From positions 29,075-93,074 of the forward strand of contig CAWEME010000005.1 of assembly GCA_963810055.1 (NCBI GenBank): a stretch of DNA of 64,000 nt. The letters run 5' to 3'. Each line of letters begins with the position of its first letter. Position 1 is the stretch's first letter. The stretch comes from REEB95 sp963810055. Its GTDB lineage: Bacteria > Pseudomonadota > Alphaproteobacteria > ATCC43930 > CGMCC-115725. The notes beneath the pieces are model-generated. The model did not search any database. It worked only from the letters and a program-made list of their open reading frames with translations, and was not told the DNA's origin. Positions 34,739-43,955 of this stretch are shown here, in pieces. A program made the translations under genes and the position numbers.

Positions 34739-35541
34739 CGCGGCGTTGGGCGCGGCATGCGTTGCTGGCCGGCGCGGCGCTGCTCGCGCTGGGCGCGGGC
34801 GCGGCTTGGGCGCAGGAATCCGCCGAACCGCCGATGCCCAAGCTGACCTGGTCCTTCAACGGGCCGTTCGGCACCTTCGACCGGGCCGCGTTGCAGCGCG
34901 GCTTCCAGGTCTATAACGAGGTCTGCTCGGCCTGCCATTCCATGAACCTGCTGTCCTACCGCGATCTCGAAGGGCCGTCCGCCTTGGGCTACAGCGCGGA
35001 CGAGGTCGCAGCGATCGCGGCGACCAAGCAGGTGACCGACGGGCCCAACGACCAGGGCGCGATGTTCCAGCGCGCGGGCCGGCCGGCGGACCGTTTCGTC
35101 GCGCCCTTCGCCAACGAAGCGGCGGCGCGCGCGGCCAATGGCGGCGCGCTGCCGCCCGATCTCTCGGTCATCATCAAGGCGCGCGCGGGCGGCGCGGATT
35201 ACGTCCACGCCATCCTCACCGGATTCCGCGACCCGCCCAAGGACATGAAGATGGCCGCGGGCATGAACTACAACCTGTATTTCCCCGGCCATCAGATCGC
35301 CATGCCGCCGCCCTTGACCGACGACCGCGTCACCTACGCCGACGGCACCAAGGCGACCATCGACCAGGAGGCGCGGGACGTGGCGACCTTCCTCACCTGG
35401 GCGTCGGAGCCCACCATGGAAGAGCGCAAGCGCACCGGCGCCAAGGTGATGATCTTCCTTTTGGTGATGACCGGCGTGCTTTACGGCGCCAAGCGCCGCG
35501 TCTGGTCCGGCCTGCACGACCAGGACGGAAGCGACTCCTAA
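34735..35541 (+). CDS. petC: Cytochrome c1 of the bc1 complex
   Basis: Membrane-anchored c-type cytochrome that passes electrons from the Rieske protein to soluble cytochrome c. Signal peptide cleaved after AWA (about residue 26), heme motif CSACH at 64-68, the region MAAGMNYNLYFPGHQIAMPPPL, which probably includes the axial Met, and a C-terminal anchor helix (TGAKVMIFLLVMTGVLYGA) before KRRVWSGLHD. 268 aa, normal for the family. Start at 34735 overlaps the petB stop. The same frame is open upstream but runs across petA and petB. Confidence 0.97.
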   Translation: MTRRWARHALLAGAALLALGAGAAWAQESAEPPMPKLTWSFNGPFGTFDRAALQRGFQVYNEVCSACHSMNLLSYRDLEGPSALGYSADEVAAIAATKQVTDGPNDQGAMFQRAGRPADRFVAPFANEAAARAANGGALPPDLSVIIKARAGGADYVHAILTGFRDPPKDMKMAAGMNYNLYFPGHQIAMPPPLTDDRVTYADGTKATIDQEARDVATFLTWASEPTMEERKRTGAKVMIFLLVMTGVLYGAKRRVWSGLHDQDGSDS

Positions 35542-35553
35542 GCGTCGCGCACT

Positions 35554-35656
35554 CGTCATTGTGAGGCCGTTCAGCGGCCGAAGCAATCCAGCGAACCCGC
35601 TTCATCGTTTCTGGATTGCTTCGCCGCTTCGCATCTGCTCGCGGCTCGCAATGACG
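35554..35656. repeat. Paired inverted copies of a dispersed palindromic repeat
   Basis: Between petC and mtnP. Left unit: GTCATTGTGAGGCCG ... GGCCGAAGCAATCCAG; right unit is its inverse: CTGGATTGCTTCGCCGC ... GGCTCGCAATGACGG. The same building blocks occur in the inverted pair at 54501-54598. The 214-base gap holds nothing else I can recognise. Repeats with GTCATTGCGAG and GAAGCAATCCAG ends are common intergenic elements in alphaproteobacteria. Confidence 0.8.
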
Positions 35657-35755
35657 GAAGGACGCCTATTCCGCCGCGCGGCGGCGGGGTATCGATTCCT
35701 GTTGCCGGTTCGGGATGGCGCTGGTTGACTGGCGCCCGCAACGGGGAAGGGCGGC

Positions 35756-36634
<879 letters not shown>

Positions 36635-36638
36635 TTCC

Positions 36639-37736
36639 GTGAAGGTCGGCGGCCGGAACATGCGCACCATCTGGCTCGAGCCGGATGGCGCCACCGTCGG
36701 CGTCATCGACCAGACGCTGCTGCCTTTCGAATTGAAGACGCGCCGTCTCGGCACCCTGGACGAGGCCGCGCATGCGATCCGCGCCATGCTAGTGCGCGGC
36801 GCGCCGCTTATTGGTGCAACAGCAGCCTACGGCATGGCGCTGGCGATGCGCGCCGATCCGTCCGACGCCGCGCTCGACCAGGCATCCAAGACGCTGCTCG
36901 CGACCCGGCCGACCGCGGTCAATCTGCGCTGGGCGGTCGAGGATATGAGCGCGCGGCTCAAAAAACTGCCCGCGTCGGGCCGCCAAGCGGCCGCTTATGC
37001 CCGCGCCACCGCGATTTGCGAGGAAGACGTGGCCATCAACCGCGCCATTGCCGGGCACGGCCTGCCGCTCATCCAAAAGGCTTGGGAGAAGAAAGGCCGG
37101 AAGGGGCCGGTCGAAATCCTGACCCATTGCAACGCCGGCTGGCTTGCCGCGGTCGATTGGGGCACGGCGCTGGCGCCCATCTATCTGGCCTTCGACCAGG
37201 GCATCGCGATCCATGTCTGGGTCGACGAAACCCGGCCGCGCAACCAGGGCGCCAGTCTCACCGCCTGGGAGCTCGGCAGCCACGGCGTCAAGCACACCGT
37301 CATCGCCGACAATGCCGGCGGATTGCTGATGCAGCAGGGCAAGGTCGATCTCTGCCTGGTCGGCACCGACCGCACCACGTCGGCGGGCGACGTCGCCAAC
37401 AAGATCGGCACATATCTCAAGGCCTTGGCCGCCTTCGACAATAAGGTGCCGTTCTACGTGGCGCTGCCCTCGCCCTCGATCGACTGGTCGATCGCCGACG
37501 GGGGACAAATACCCATCGAGGAACGCGACCCGGCCGAACTCGCCGAGATCTCCGGGAAACTTCCGGGCGGCGGGGTGGCGCGGGTGCGGGTGATACCCGA
37601 GGGCAGTCCTGCGGCCAATCCCGGCTTCGACGTGACGCCGGCGCGGCTGGTGACCGGGCTCATCACCGAGCGCGGCATCTGCGCCGCCTCGCGCGAAGGC
37701 TTGCTGTCGCTTTTTCCCGAGAGACGCGCGGCGTAG
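36639..37736 (+). CDS. mtnA: Methylthioribose-1-phosphate isomerase
   Basis: Second step of the universal methionine salvage pathway: isomerises MTR-1-P to methylthioribulose-1-P. The 365-aa eIF2B-like protein has RGAPLIGATAAYGMALA, the catalytic Cys in THCNAGWLA and the catalytic Asp in GTDRTTSAGDVANKIGTY. Start GTG 36639 gives the family's MKVGGRNMRTIWLE beginning; the ATG at 36660 is a shorter alternative. The rest of the pathway is not in the window. The stop codon lies in the first of two tandem hairpin repeats. Confidence 0.95.
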   Translation: MKVGGRNMRTIWLEPDGATVGVIDQTLLPFELKTRRLGTLDEAAHAIRAMLVRGAPLIGATAAYGMALAMRADPSDAALDQASKTLLATRPTAVNLRWAVEDMSARLKKLPASGRQAAAYARATAICEEDVAINRAIAGHGLPLIQKAWEKKGRKGPVEILTHCNAGWLAAVDWGTALAPIYLAFDQGIAIHVWVDETRPRNQGASLTAWELGSHGVKHTVIADNAGGLLMQQGKVDLCLVGTDRTTSAGDVANKIGTYLKALAAFDNKVPFYVALPSPSIDWSIADGGQIPIEERDPAELAEISGKLPGGGVARVRVIPEGSPAANPGFDVTPARLVTGLITERGICAASREGLLSLFPERRAA

Positions 37737-37841
37737 CACAGGCGCGGGCCACAATCGGCCCGCGCCGTCGTGCGAAGCGAGATTATCGTGGGCGTAGCAC
37801 AGGCGCGGGCCGGTTTTGGTCCGCGCCGTGGTGCGAAGCGA
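37731..37841. repeat. Two tandem 50-base hairpin repeats at the mtnA / hydrolase junction
   Basis: Copy 1 (37731-37780) and copy 2 (37792-37841) both run GCGTAGCACAGGCGCGGGCC - loop - GG(C/T)CCGCGCC, then GTSGTGCGAAGCGA, with an 11-base spacer. Each forms a stem of about nine to ten GC pairs flanked by a GCAC/GTGC outer pair. Copy 1 includes the mtnA TAG. They lie between convergent genes and probably act as terminators for both. Confidence 0.8.
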
Positions 37842-37849
37842 AAAAATTT

Positions 37850-38518
37850 CTACCCGATATGCTGCTTCAGGAAGGCGGTGGTGCGTTGCAGCGCCAACTC
37901 ATGCGCCGCCTTGTCGAAGGACGGGCGTTCGTCGCAGGAAAAGCCGTGGCCGGCGCTGTAGACATAGATCGGCAAGCCCGGCTGCGCCTGCTTGATCTTC
38001 TCCACGTCGGTCATCGGGATCGACTGGTCCTTGTCCCCGAAGTGCAGGATCAGCGGCACGCGCGGCTTTTCGCCGGCGTGCGCGGCGATCATGCCGCCGT
38101 AATAGCCCACCGCCGCGGTGACGCCCGCAAGCCGGGTGGTGGAGAAGAAGGCGATGGAGCCGCCCCAGCAATAGCCCACCACCGCCACCTTGCCGAATTG
38201 CTTGGCGTAATCGATCGCCGCCTGGGTGTCGGCGAGCGTCGCCTCCAGCGTAATCTTGGGGCGAAGCGCGCGGCCTTCCTCGATGCTCTTGGAGTCGTAA
38301 CCCAGCTCGATGCCCGGCTTGACGCGGTCGAACAACGCCGGCGCCACCGCGGCATAACCCATCGCGGCGAAACGGTCGGTCACCGCCTTGATGTGATGGT
38401 TGACGCCGAAGATCTCCTGGATGACGACGATGGCGCCCTTGGGCTTGTCCTTGGGCTTGGCCAGATAGGCGCCGAGCTTGAAGCCGTCCTTGGCGGTCAG
38501 CGAAATCATCTCTCCCAT
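37850..38518 (-). CDS. Dienelactone hydrolase family protein
   Basis: A 222-aa alpha/beta hydrolase. The nucleophile elbow is GYCWGGSIAF (Cys nucleophile, as in dienelactone hydrolases), the Asp is in FGDKDQSIPM and the His in YSAGHGFSCDERPSF. The N-terminus MGEMISLTAKDGFKLGAYLAKPK and VVVIQEIFGVN-type segment are typical. Family members open dienelactone in aromatic catabolism, but many act as general carboxylesterases; no catabolic neighbours here, so the substrate stays open. Confidence 0.92.
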   Translation of the reverse strand: MGEMISLTAKDGFKLGAYLAKPKDKPKGAIVVIQEIFGVNHHIKAVTDRFAAMGYAAVAPALFDRVKPGIELGYDSKSIEEGRALRPKITLEATLADTQAAIDYAKQFGKVAVVGYCWGGSIAFFSTTRLAGVTAAVGYYGGMIAAHAGEKPRVPLILHFGDKDQSIPMTDVEKIKQAQPGLPIYVYSAGHGFSCDERPSFDKAAHELALQRTTAFLKQHIG

Positions 38519-38603
38519 GGAAATCCCCCTGCTGTTTGGTTGGTTTCTGGCCGGCGGCGATATTAGGGAAAGGAGCCTGCGAAGGCCAGAGCTAGAGCCG
38601 GAA

Positions 38604-39704
38604 CTAGATATTGAACCGCACATGCAGGATATCGCCGTCCTGCACGGTGTAGTCGGCGCCTTCGAGCCGCATCTTGCCCGCTTCCTTCGCCTGGGCCTCG
38701 CCGCCGGCATGCACGTAATCGGCGTAGGAAATCACCTCGGCGCGGATGAAGCCCTTCTCGAAATCGCTGTGAATGGCGCCCGCCGCCTGCGGCGCCTTGG
38801 CGCCCTGGCGCACCGTCCAGGCATGCGCCTCCTTGGGGCCGACGGTGAAGAACGTCACCAGGTCCAACAGCCGGTAACCCGCGCGGATGACGCGCGCCAG
38901 CCCGGTCTCCTTGAGGCCCAGCGTGGCGAGGAATTCGCGCCGCTCGGCCTCAGACGCGAGCTGCGCCACCTCGGATTCGATCGCGGCCGAGATCACCACG
39001 CATTGCGCGCCCTGTTGCTTGGCGTAGTCCGCGACCCGCGCCGAAAACGCGTTGCCCTTGGCCGCCGCCGCCTCCTCGACGTTGCAGACGAACAGCACCG
39101 GCTTGGCCGTGAGCAATTGCAGATCCTTGAGGATGGGCAAGGCTTCGCGCGGCAACGCCACGCTGCGCGCCGGCTTGCCCGCCTTGAGCGCTTCCAGGAT
39201 GGGCTCGATCACCGCGAGCTGCGCCTTGGCCTCCTTGTCCGCGCCCTTGGCCTTTTTCTCCGCCGCGGCGCGGCGCTTCTCCAGGCTGTCGAGGTCGGCC
39301 AGCATCAATTCGGTCTCGACGGTTTCGGCGTCGCGGATCGGGTCGATCGAGCCTTCGACATGGGTGACGTTGCCGTCCTCGAAACAGCGCAGCACCTGGG
39401 CGATGGCGTCGACCGCGCGGATATGCGCCAGGAACTGGTTGCCCAGCCCTTCGCCCTTGCTGGCGCCGCGCACCAGCCCGGCGATGTCGACGAATTCCAA
39501 CTGGGTCGGCACGATCTTGGCGGAGCTGGCGAGCCGCGCCAGGATGTCGAGCCGCTCGTCCGGCACCGCCACCCGGCCGATATTGGGCTCGATGGTGCAG
39601 AAGGGATAATTCGCCGCCTCGGCCGCCTGGGTCGCGGTCAGCGCGTTGAACAGCGTCGACTTGCCCACATTGGGGAGCCCGACAATGCCGCAATTGAATC
39701 CCAT
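38604..39704 (-). CDS. ychF: Redox-regulated ATPase YchF (Obg-like)
   Basis: A 366-aa P-loop protein of the Obg/OLA1 family that binds ATP more than GTP and associates with ribosomes. G1 loop is GLPNVGKSTLFNAL at the N-terminus, G3 is in VDIAGLVRGASKGEGLGNQFL, and the C-terminal TGS domain ends YTVQDGDILHVRFNI. Length is standard. Follows pth by two bases in the prs-rplY-pth-ychF operon. Confidence 0.97.
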   Translation of the reverse strand: MGFNCGIVGLPNVGKSTLFNALTATQAAEAANYPFCTIEPNIGRVAVPDERLDILARLASSAKIVPTQLEFVDIAGLVRGASKGEGLGNQFLAHIRAVDAIAQVLRCFEDGNVTHVEGSIDPIRDAETVETELMLADLDSLEKRRAAAEKKAKGADKEAKAQLAVIEPILEALKAGKPARSVALPREALPILKDLQLLTAKPVLFVCNVEEAAAAKGNAFSARVADYAKQQGAQCVVISAAIESEVAQLASEAERREFLATLGLKETGLARVIRAGYRLLDLVTFFTVGPKEAHAWTVRQGAKAPQAAGAIHSDFEKGFIRAEVISYADYVHAGGEAQAKEAGKMRLEGADYTVQDGDILHVRFNI

Positions 39705-39706
39705 GT

Positions 39707-40309
39707 CTAGCTTTCGGCCGGCGGGGGATTCTTGGGATTGGGATGGATGATCGCCGCCACCTTGGTGGCAAAGCCGTTGGTGTCGTCGGCCACCAGCAGC
39801 GGAAAGGCCTCGGTCATCGCCTCGATCAGCGGCTTGACCCATTCCAGCTCGTCGGGCTCGAAATTCTGCAGCACATAGGGCTCGACCAGCTCGCGCGAGC
39901 CGGGGTGGCCGATGCCGACGCGCACGCGCCAGTAACCGTTGCCGATGGCGTCGTCGATCGAGCGCAAGCCGTTATGCCCGGCGCTGCCGCCGCCGAGCTT
40001 GACCCGGAGCTTGCCGGGATCGAGATCGATGTCGTCGTGGAACACGGCGATCTGCTCGGGCGCGATCTTGTAGAGCCGCGATGCCGCGCCGACCGCCTCG
40101 CCCGAAAGGTTCATGAAGGTCTGCGGCTTCAACAGGTAAATCCGCTCCTCGCCGGAGGTGGCGCTTTCGGCCAACTCGGCCTGGAACTTGGCGCGCCAGG
40201 GCCGGAAGCCGTGACGGTGCTGGATCGCGTCAACCGCCATAAATCCCAGATTGTGGCGGGTGCGCGCATAGCGGGCCCCGGGATTGCCGAGCCCGACCAG
40301 AAGCCGCAT
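39707..40309 (-). CDS. pth: Peptidyl-tRNA hydrolase
   Basis: Releases tRNA from peptidyl-tRNAs that drop off the ribosome. The 200-aa protein has GLGNPGARYARTRHNLGFMAVD (catalytic His in RHN), PQTFMNLSGEAV, the Asp in FHDDIDLDPGKLRVKLGGGSAGHNGLRSI and GIGHPG. Typical family length. In operon with rplY upstream and ychF downstream. Confidence 0.97.
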   Translation of the reverse strand: MRLLVGLGNPGARYARTRHNLGFMAVDAIQHRHGFRPWRAKFQAELAESATSGEERIYLLKPQTFMNLSGEAVGAASRLYKIAPEQIAVFHDDIDLDPGKLRVKLGGGSAGHNGLRSIDDAIGNGYWRVRVGIGHPGSRELVEPYVLQNFEPDELEWVKPLIEAMTEAFPLLVADDTNGFATKVAAIIHPNPKNPPPAES

Positions 40310-40321
40310 CGGAAAATCCGG

Positions 40322-41158
40322 CTACTTCTTGGGGGCCGCGCCGCCGGCCGGCGCCGCGCCCTTGGGCGCCGCGCCCGGAGCCGCACCCGCGGCCGGTTTT
40401 CCCGCCGCGCCCGGCGCCGCGCCCGGGGTTGCACCCGGCGCCGCGCCTGGAGCCGCACCCGGCGCCGCACCTGGAGCCGCGCCCGGCGCCGCACCGGCTT
40501 CGCCTTCGGGGGTGATGCCGGCCTCGGCCGCCGCCGCCGCCGCCGCGGCCGCCGCCGCCGCTGCCGCCGCCGCTGCCGCCGCTTCTTCGCGCACCGCGGT
40601 CGGCGAGGCGATCGAGGCGACGGTGAAGTCGCGGCTGATGACCGGACGCGTGCCCTCGGGCAGCTTGACCTTCTTGATATGGACGCTGTCGCCGATCTCG
40701 AGATCGTCGAGCGCGATGGTGATGTGTTCGGGAATGGCGTCCACCGGGCAGAGCAGGTCGATCGCGTGGCGCACCACGTTGAGGATGCCGCCGCGCTTGA
40801 TGCCCGGCGAATTCTCCGCGTTGATGAACCGCACCGGCACGGCGACCTTGATCTTGGTGCCGGCGCCCACGCGCATGAAATCGACATGCACCGGCCGGTC
40901 GGTCACCGGATCGAACTGGACCTCGCGCGGCAGCGCGCGAAGCTTGGAGCCTTCGAGCTCGACCTCGATCAGGCGGGCGAAGAAGCCCGGCTTGACGTAT
41001 TCGCGCGACAATTCGCGCGGATCGATCGCGATCGGCGTGGGCTTCATGCCCTCGCCATAGAGCACGCCGGGCACCATCCCGGCGCGGCGCGTCGCGCGGG
41101 CGTTTCCCCGTCCCGCGCCGTCGCGCGGCTTGACGCTCAAGGTGATCGTGGCGGCCAT
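40322..41158 (-). CDS. rplY: 50S ribosomal protein L25 / general stress protein Ctc, with a long Ala-Pro-Gly tail
   Basis: Binds 5S rRNA in the large subunit. The N-terminal ~190 residues are a normal CTC-type L25: ARATRRAGMVPGVLYG, HVDFMRVGAGTKIKVAVPVRF, HITIALDDLEIGDSVHIKKVKLPEG. After REE the protein has an unbroken run of 19 alanines, then a tail of about 65 residues built from (G-A-A-P) units ending in APKK; total 278 aa. L25 tails vary, but this repetitive one is unusual. It sits between prs and pth, the normal order. Confidence 0.95.
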   Translation of the reverse strand: MAATITLSVKPRDGAGRGNARATRRAGMVPGVLYGEGMKPTPIAIDPRELSREYVKPGFFARLIEVELEGSKLRALPREVQFDPVTDRPVHVDFMRVGAGTKIKVAVPVRFINAENSPGIKRGGILNVVRHAIDLLCPVDAIPEHITIALDDLEIGDSVHIKKVKLPEGTRPVISRDFTVASIASPTAVREEAAAAAAAAAAAAAAAAAAAEAGITPEGEAGAAPGAAPGAAPGAAPGAAPGATPGAAPGAAGKPAAGAAPGAAPKGAAPAGGAAPKK

Positions 41159-41171
41159 AATTCCAGCTCCT

Positions 41172-42104
41172 TCAGGCGAACAGACTCGAAACCGAACGTT
41201 CCTCGCTGATGCGTTTGATCGCTTCGGCCATCAGCGGGGCAATAGTGAGGCGGCGGATGTTGCGCGCCACCCGCACCGCCTCGGTGGCGGCGATGCTGTC
41301 GGTGGTCACCAGCGCTTCCATCGGCGAGGCGGTCACGCGCGCCACCGCGCCGCCGGACAATACGCCATGGGTGACATAGGCGGCCACCGTCTTGGCGCCG
41401 CGTTCGACCAGCGCCTCGGCGGCGTTGCACAGCGTGCCGGCGCTGTCGACGATGTCGTCGACCAGGATGCAGCGGCGGCCTTGCACGTCGCCGATGACGT
41501 TCATGACCTCGGACACGCCGGCGCGCTCGCGCCGCTTGTCGATGATGGCGAGATCGGCGTCGAGCCGCCGCGCCACCGCCCGCGCGCGCAGCACGCCGCC
41601 CACGTCAGGGGAGACGATGACCAGCTCCTTGCCGTCATAACGCTCCTTGATGTCCTGGATGAACACCGGGGCGGCGAACAGATTGTCGGTCGGGATGTCG
41701 AAAAAGCCCTGGATCTGGCCGGCGTGGAGATCGAGCGTGAGCACGCGGTCGGCGCCGGCGGCGGTGATCATGTTGGCGACCAGCTTGGCCGAGATCGGCG
41801 TGCGCGGGCCGGATTTGCGGTCCTGGCGGGCATAGCCGTAATAGGGGATGACGGCGGTGGAGCGCCGGGCCGAGCCGCGCTTCAGCGCGTCAAGCGTCAC
41901 CAGCAATTCCATCAGATTGTCGTTGGCCGGGTAGGAGGTGGGCTGGATCACGAACACGTCCTCGCCGCGCACGTTCTCGTTGATCTCGACGAACACTTCC
42001 ATGTCGGAGAAGCGGCGCACGCTGGCGTCGGTCAGCGGCGTCTTCAAACAGGCCGAAATAGCCTCGGCCAGCGGCCGGTTGCTGTTGCAAGCGAGAATTT
42101 TCAT
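41172..42104 (-). CDS. prs: Ribose-phosphate pyrophosphokinase
   Basis: Makes PRPP for nucleotide, histidine and tryptophan synthesis. The 310-aa protein begins MKILACNSNRPLAEAIS; it has RQDRKSGPRTPISAKLVANMI, the metal site VLTLDLHAGQIQGFFDIPTDNL, VSPDVGGVLRAR and the PRPP loop RCILVDDIVDSAGT. PRPP made here is the co-substrate of Apt in this window. First gene of prs-rplY-pth-ychF. A longer frame upstream (to 42188) has no conserved content. Confidence 0.97.
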   Translation of the reverse strand: MKILACNSNRPLAEAISACLKTPLTDASVRRFSDMEVFVEINENVRGEDVFVIQPTSYPANDNLMELLVTLDALKRGSARRSTAVIPYYGYARQDRKSGPRTPISAKLVANMITAAGADRVLTLDLHAGQIQGFFDIPTDNLFAAPVFIQDIKERYDGKELVIVSPDVGGVLRARAVARRLDADLAIIDKRRERAGVSEVMNVIGDVQGRRCILVDDIVDSAGTLCNAAEALVERGAKTVAAYVTHGVLSGGAVARVTASPMEALVTTDSIAATEAVRVARNIRRLTIAPLMAEAIKRISEERSVSSLFA

Positions 42105-42232
42105 GTCGGTATCGCCGTCCGTGGCCTTGCGCCCGGATGGGCAGCCCCGCTTCGCGCCGGTGGGCCAAAGCGGGCGCGAATGTAACAAAGGGTACTCGGG
42201 CTGTAAACGTTCTTCTGTTTCCGGTTGGGAGG

Positions 42233-42258
42233 AAAAAGCCCCGCCCGGCGAAGGGCTT
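42233..42258 (-). terminator. Intrinsic terminator after the lipoprotein gene
   Basis: On the minus strand: AAGCCC, an 11-base GC-rich loop, GGGCTT, then a T run. The first arm overlaps the TAA stop of the lipoprotein gene. It would separate that gene from prs. Confidence 0.6.
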
Positions 42259-43138
42259 AAGTGCCGCCGCCGGGGGCGGTTCCGGCCTGTTCGATGAGCT
42301 GCCGGACGCCGGGGGCGGCGGCGCTGGTGACGGCATAGGCGGTGTCGCCCCAGAAGCTGTCGAGGCTGCCGGCCGGCACCGCGTTCTCCTGGTTGATGCG
42401 CCCGACCTCGCTGCCGTCGGGGCGCAACAGCGCCCAGCTCACCTTGACCTGCTGGTTCTTGCCGTTGGGCGGCGACACCGCGACTTCGGCCGAGAGCGTG
42501 TAATCCGGCTTGCCGTTATCCGGACCGGCGAGCGCGACATGGACGCGCTCCAACGCCGCGCCCATGGCGCGGGCCAGCGCGGTGTCGCCGTCGCCCGGCG
42601 CGCCGCTCACTTGGCCCAGCGCCACCACCGGGCTGGCGTTGCCCTGGGGCAGCGGCGCGTCGCTTTGGATCAGCTTGGCGAGGGCGGGCGCCGCCGGCTT
42701 CACCAGGGCCTGGGCGATGACGTCGCCGCCCCGGCGCCAGGCTTCGTCGCTCGCCGTGGTGTTGCTTTCGGCGTCGCCGAGCTTGCGGCCGTCGGCGTCG
42801 CTGAGGGTCCAGGAAATGACGATGGCGTTGACGCCGCCGATGGCGGCGAGCGTGGTCACCCTGGACGAGAGGCGGAAGCTGCGCCGGTTGGACGCATCCG
42901 TGCTGGCCGGCACGTCCGCCTGTTGCAGCGCCGCGGCCATGGCCGAGGCGATCTCGGTCGCTGCCGGCGAGGGCGCGCCCGTCACCGGCAGCACCAGGAT
43001 CCCGGCGCTGTCCGGCGGGGTGAGGATGGCCATGGCCCGCTTCACGTCGCTGGCCGAGGACGGGGCTTGCGGCGCGCTTTGACAGGCGGCCAGCGCGAGG
43101 GCGAGCAGGAGGATAGCGGCGAATCGGAGATGATGCAT
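42257..43138 (-). CDS. Predicted lipoprotein of unknown function
   Basis: A 293-aa protein with a lipoprotein signal peptide (MHHLRFAAILLLALALAAC, lipobox LAAC, Cys19). The mature part has two similar-looking halves with ILVLPVTGAPSPAATEIASAMAAALQQ and VVALGQVSGAPGDGDTALARAMGAALE, each followed by a beta-strand segment (VISWTLSDADGRKLG and VKVSWALLRPDGSEVG), suggesting an internal duplication. Family not recognised. It lies downstream of the pgeF/MidA/lgt genes on the same strand, with its own terminator. Confidence 0.75.
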   Translation of the reverse strand: MHHLRFAAILLLALALAACQSAPQAPSSASDVKRAMAILTPPDSAGILVLPVTGAPSPAATEIASAMAAALQQADVPASTDASNRRSFRLSSRVTTLAAIGGVNAIVISWTLSDADGRKLGDAESNTTASDEAWRRGGDVIAQALVKPAAPALAKLIQSDAPLPQGNASPVVALGQVSGAPGDGDTALARAMGAALERVHVALAGPDNGKPDYTLSAEVAVSPPNGKNQQVKVSWALLRPDGSEVGRINQENAVPAGSLDSFWGDTAYAVTSAAAPGVRQLIEQAGTAPGGGT

Positions 43139-43188
43139 GATGCGGCGCGCATCATATCGGGCGATGCCCAACAAATCCACCGCGCGAC

Positions 43189-43955
43189 TTAGGGCGCGAG
43201 CGCGATCGCCGACAGTCCGAGGCCGAAGCCGGGCTCGCCCTTGAGGCAGGCGCGGCGGTAGGAGAAGAACCGCGCCGCCTCGGCCGCGGTGTCGGCGCCC
43301 GAAAGCTCGACGCGCTTCAGCCCCAGCGCCTTGAGCCGCTTTTCGGTATAGCCCGGCAGGTCGAACAGGAAATGCCCCGCCCTTGTGCCGCGCGCGAAGA
43401 AGACGGCATTCCCCGGGTCCTGCGCCAGGAAAGGCGCGGGGAATTCCGGCCCGACCTCGTAGGAGGATCTTCCGATGCACGGGCCGATGGCGGCGCAGAT
43501 GCGCGGCGCCGAGGCGCCGAGATCCTCCATCGCCGCCACCACCGCTTCGATCACGCCCTGGAGCGCGCCGCGCCAGCCGGCATGGGCCACGCCGATGATC
43601 CGGGCCTCGCTGTCGGCGAGCAGGATCGGCGCGCAATCGGCGGTCAGGATCCCGAGCGCGATGCCGGGCACGCGTTCGTCACCAGCGCATCGGCGCGCGG
43701 CGCCTGATCCTCCGGCCAGGGCTTTTCCACCACTACCGCCTCGGCGCCGTGCACCTGCTTGGCGGTGGCCAACGCGGCCGGAGAAAGCCGGAGCAATTTC
43801 ATGGCGCGGGCGCGGTTTTCGGACACCCGCGCGGCTTCGTCCTTGGCGCCGAAGCCGCAATTGAGCGAGGCGTAAACCCCGGCGCTGACTCCGCCCGCGC
43901 GGGTGAAGAAACCGTGGCGGATGCCGGGCAGCGACAGCGCAGCCAGTTCGATCAT
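43189..43955 (-). pseudogene. pgeF: Peptidoglycan editing factor PgeF (YfiH), one-base frameshift
   Basis: Multicopper-oxidase-like fold family; PgeF removes misplaced L-Ser from peptidoglycan precursors. The N-terminal part (MIELAALSLPGIRHGFFTRAGGVSAGVY ... ATAKQVHGAEAVVV ... ADALVT) is in one frame and the rest (VPGIALGILTADCAPILLAD ... VAHAGWRGALQGV ... GPCIGRSSYEVG) in another. The break is near 43670-43678: one missing C would restore VTNRVPGIALG. Metal-site residues (His in KQVHG, Cys in TADC, His in HAGW) are all present. Either a real loss or a sequencing error. It overlaps MidA by four bases. Confidence 0.85.
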
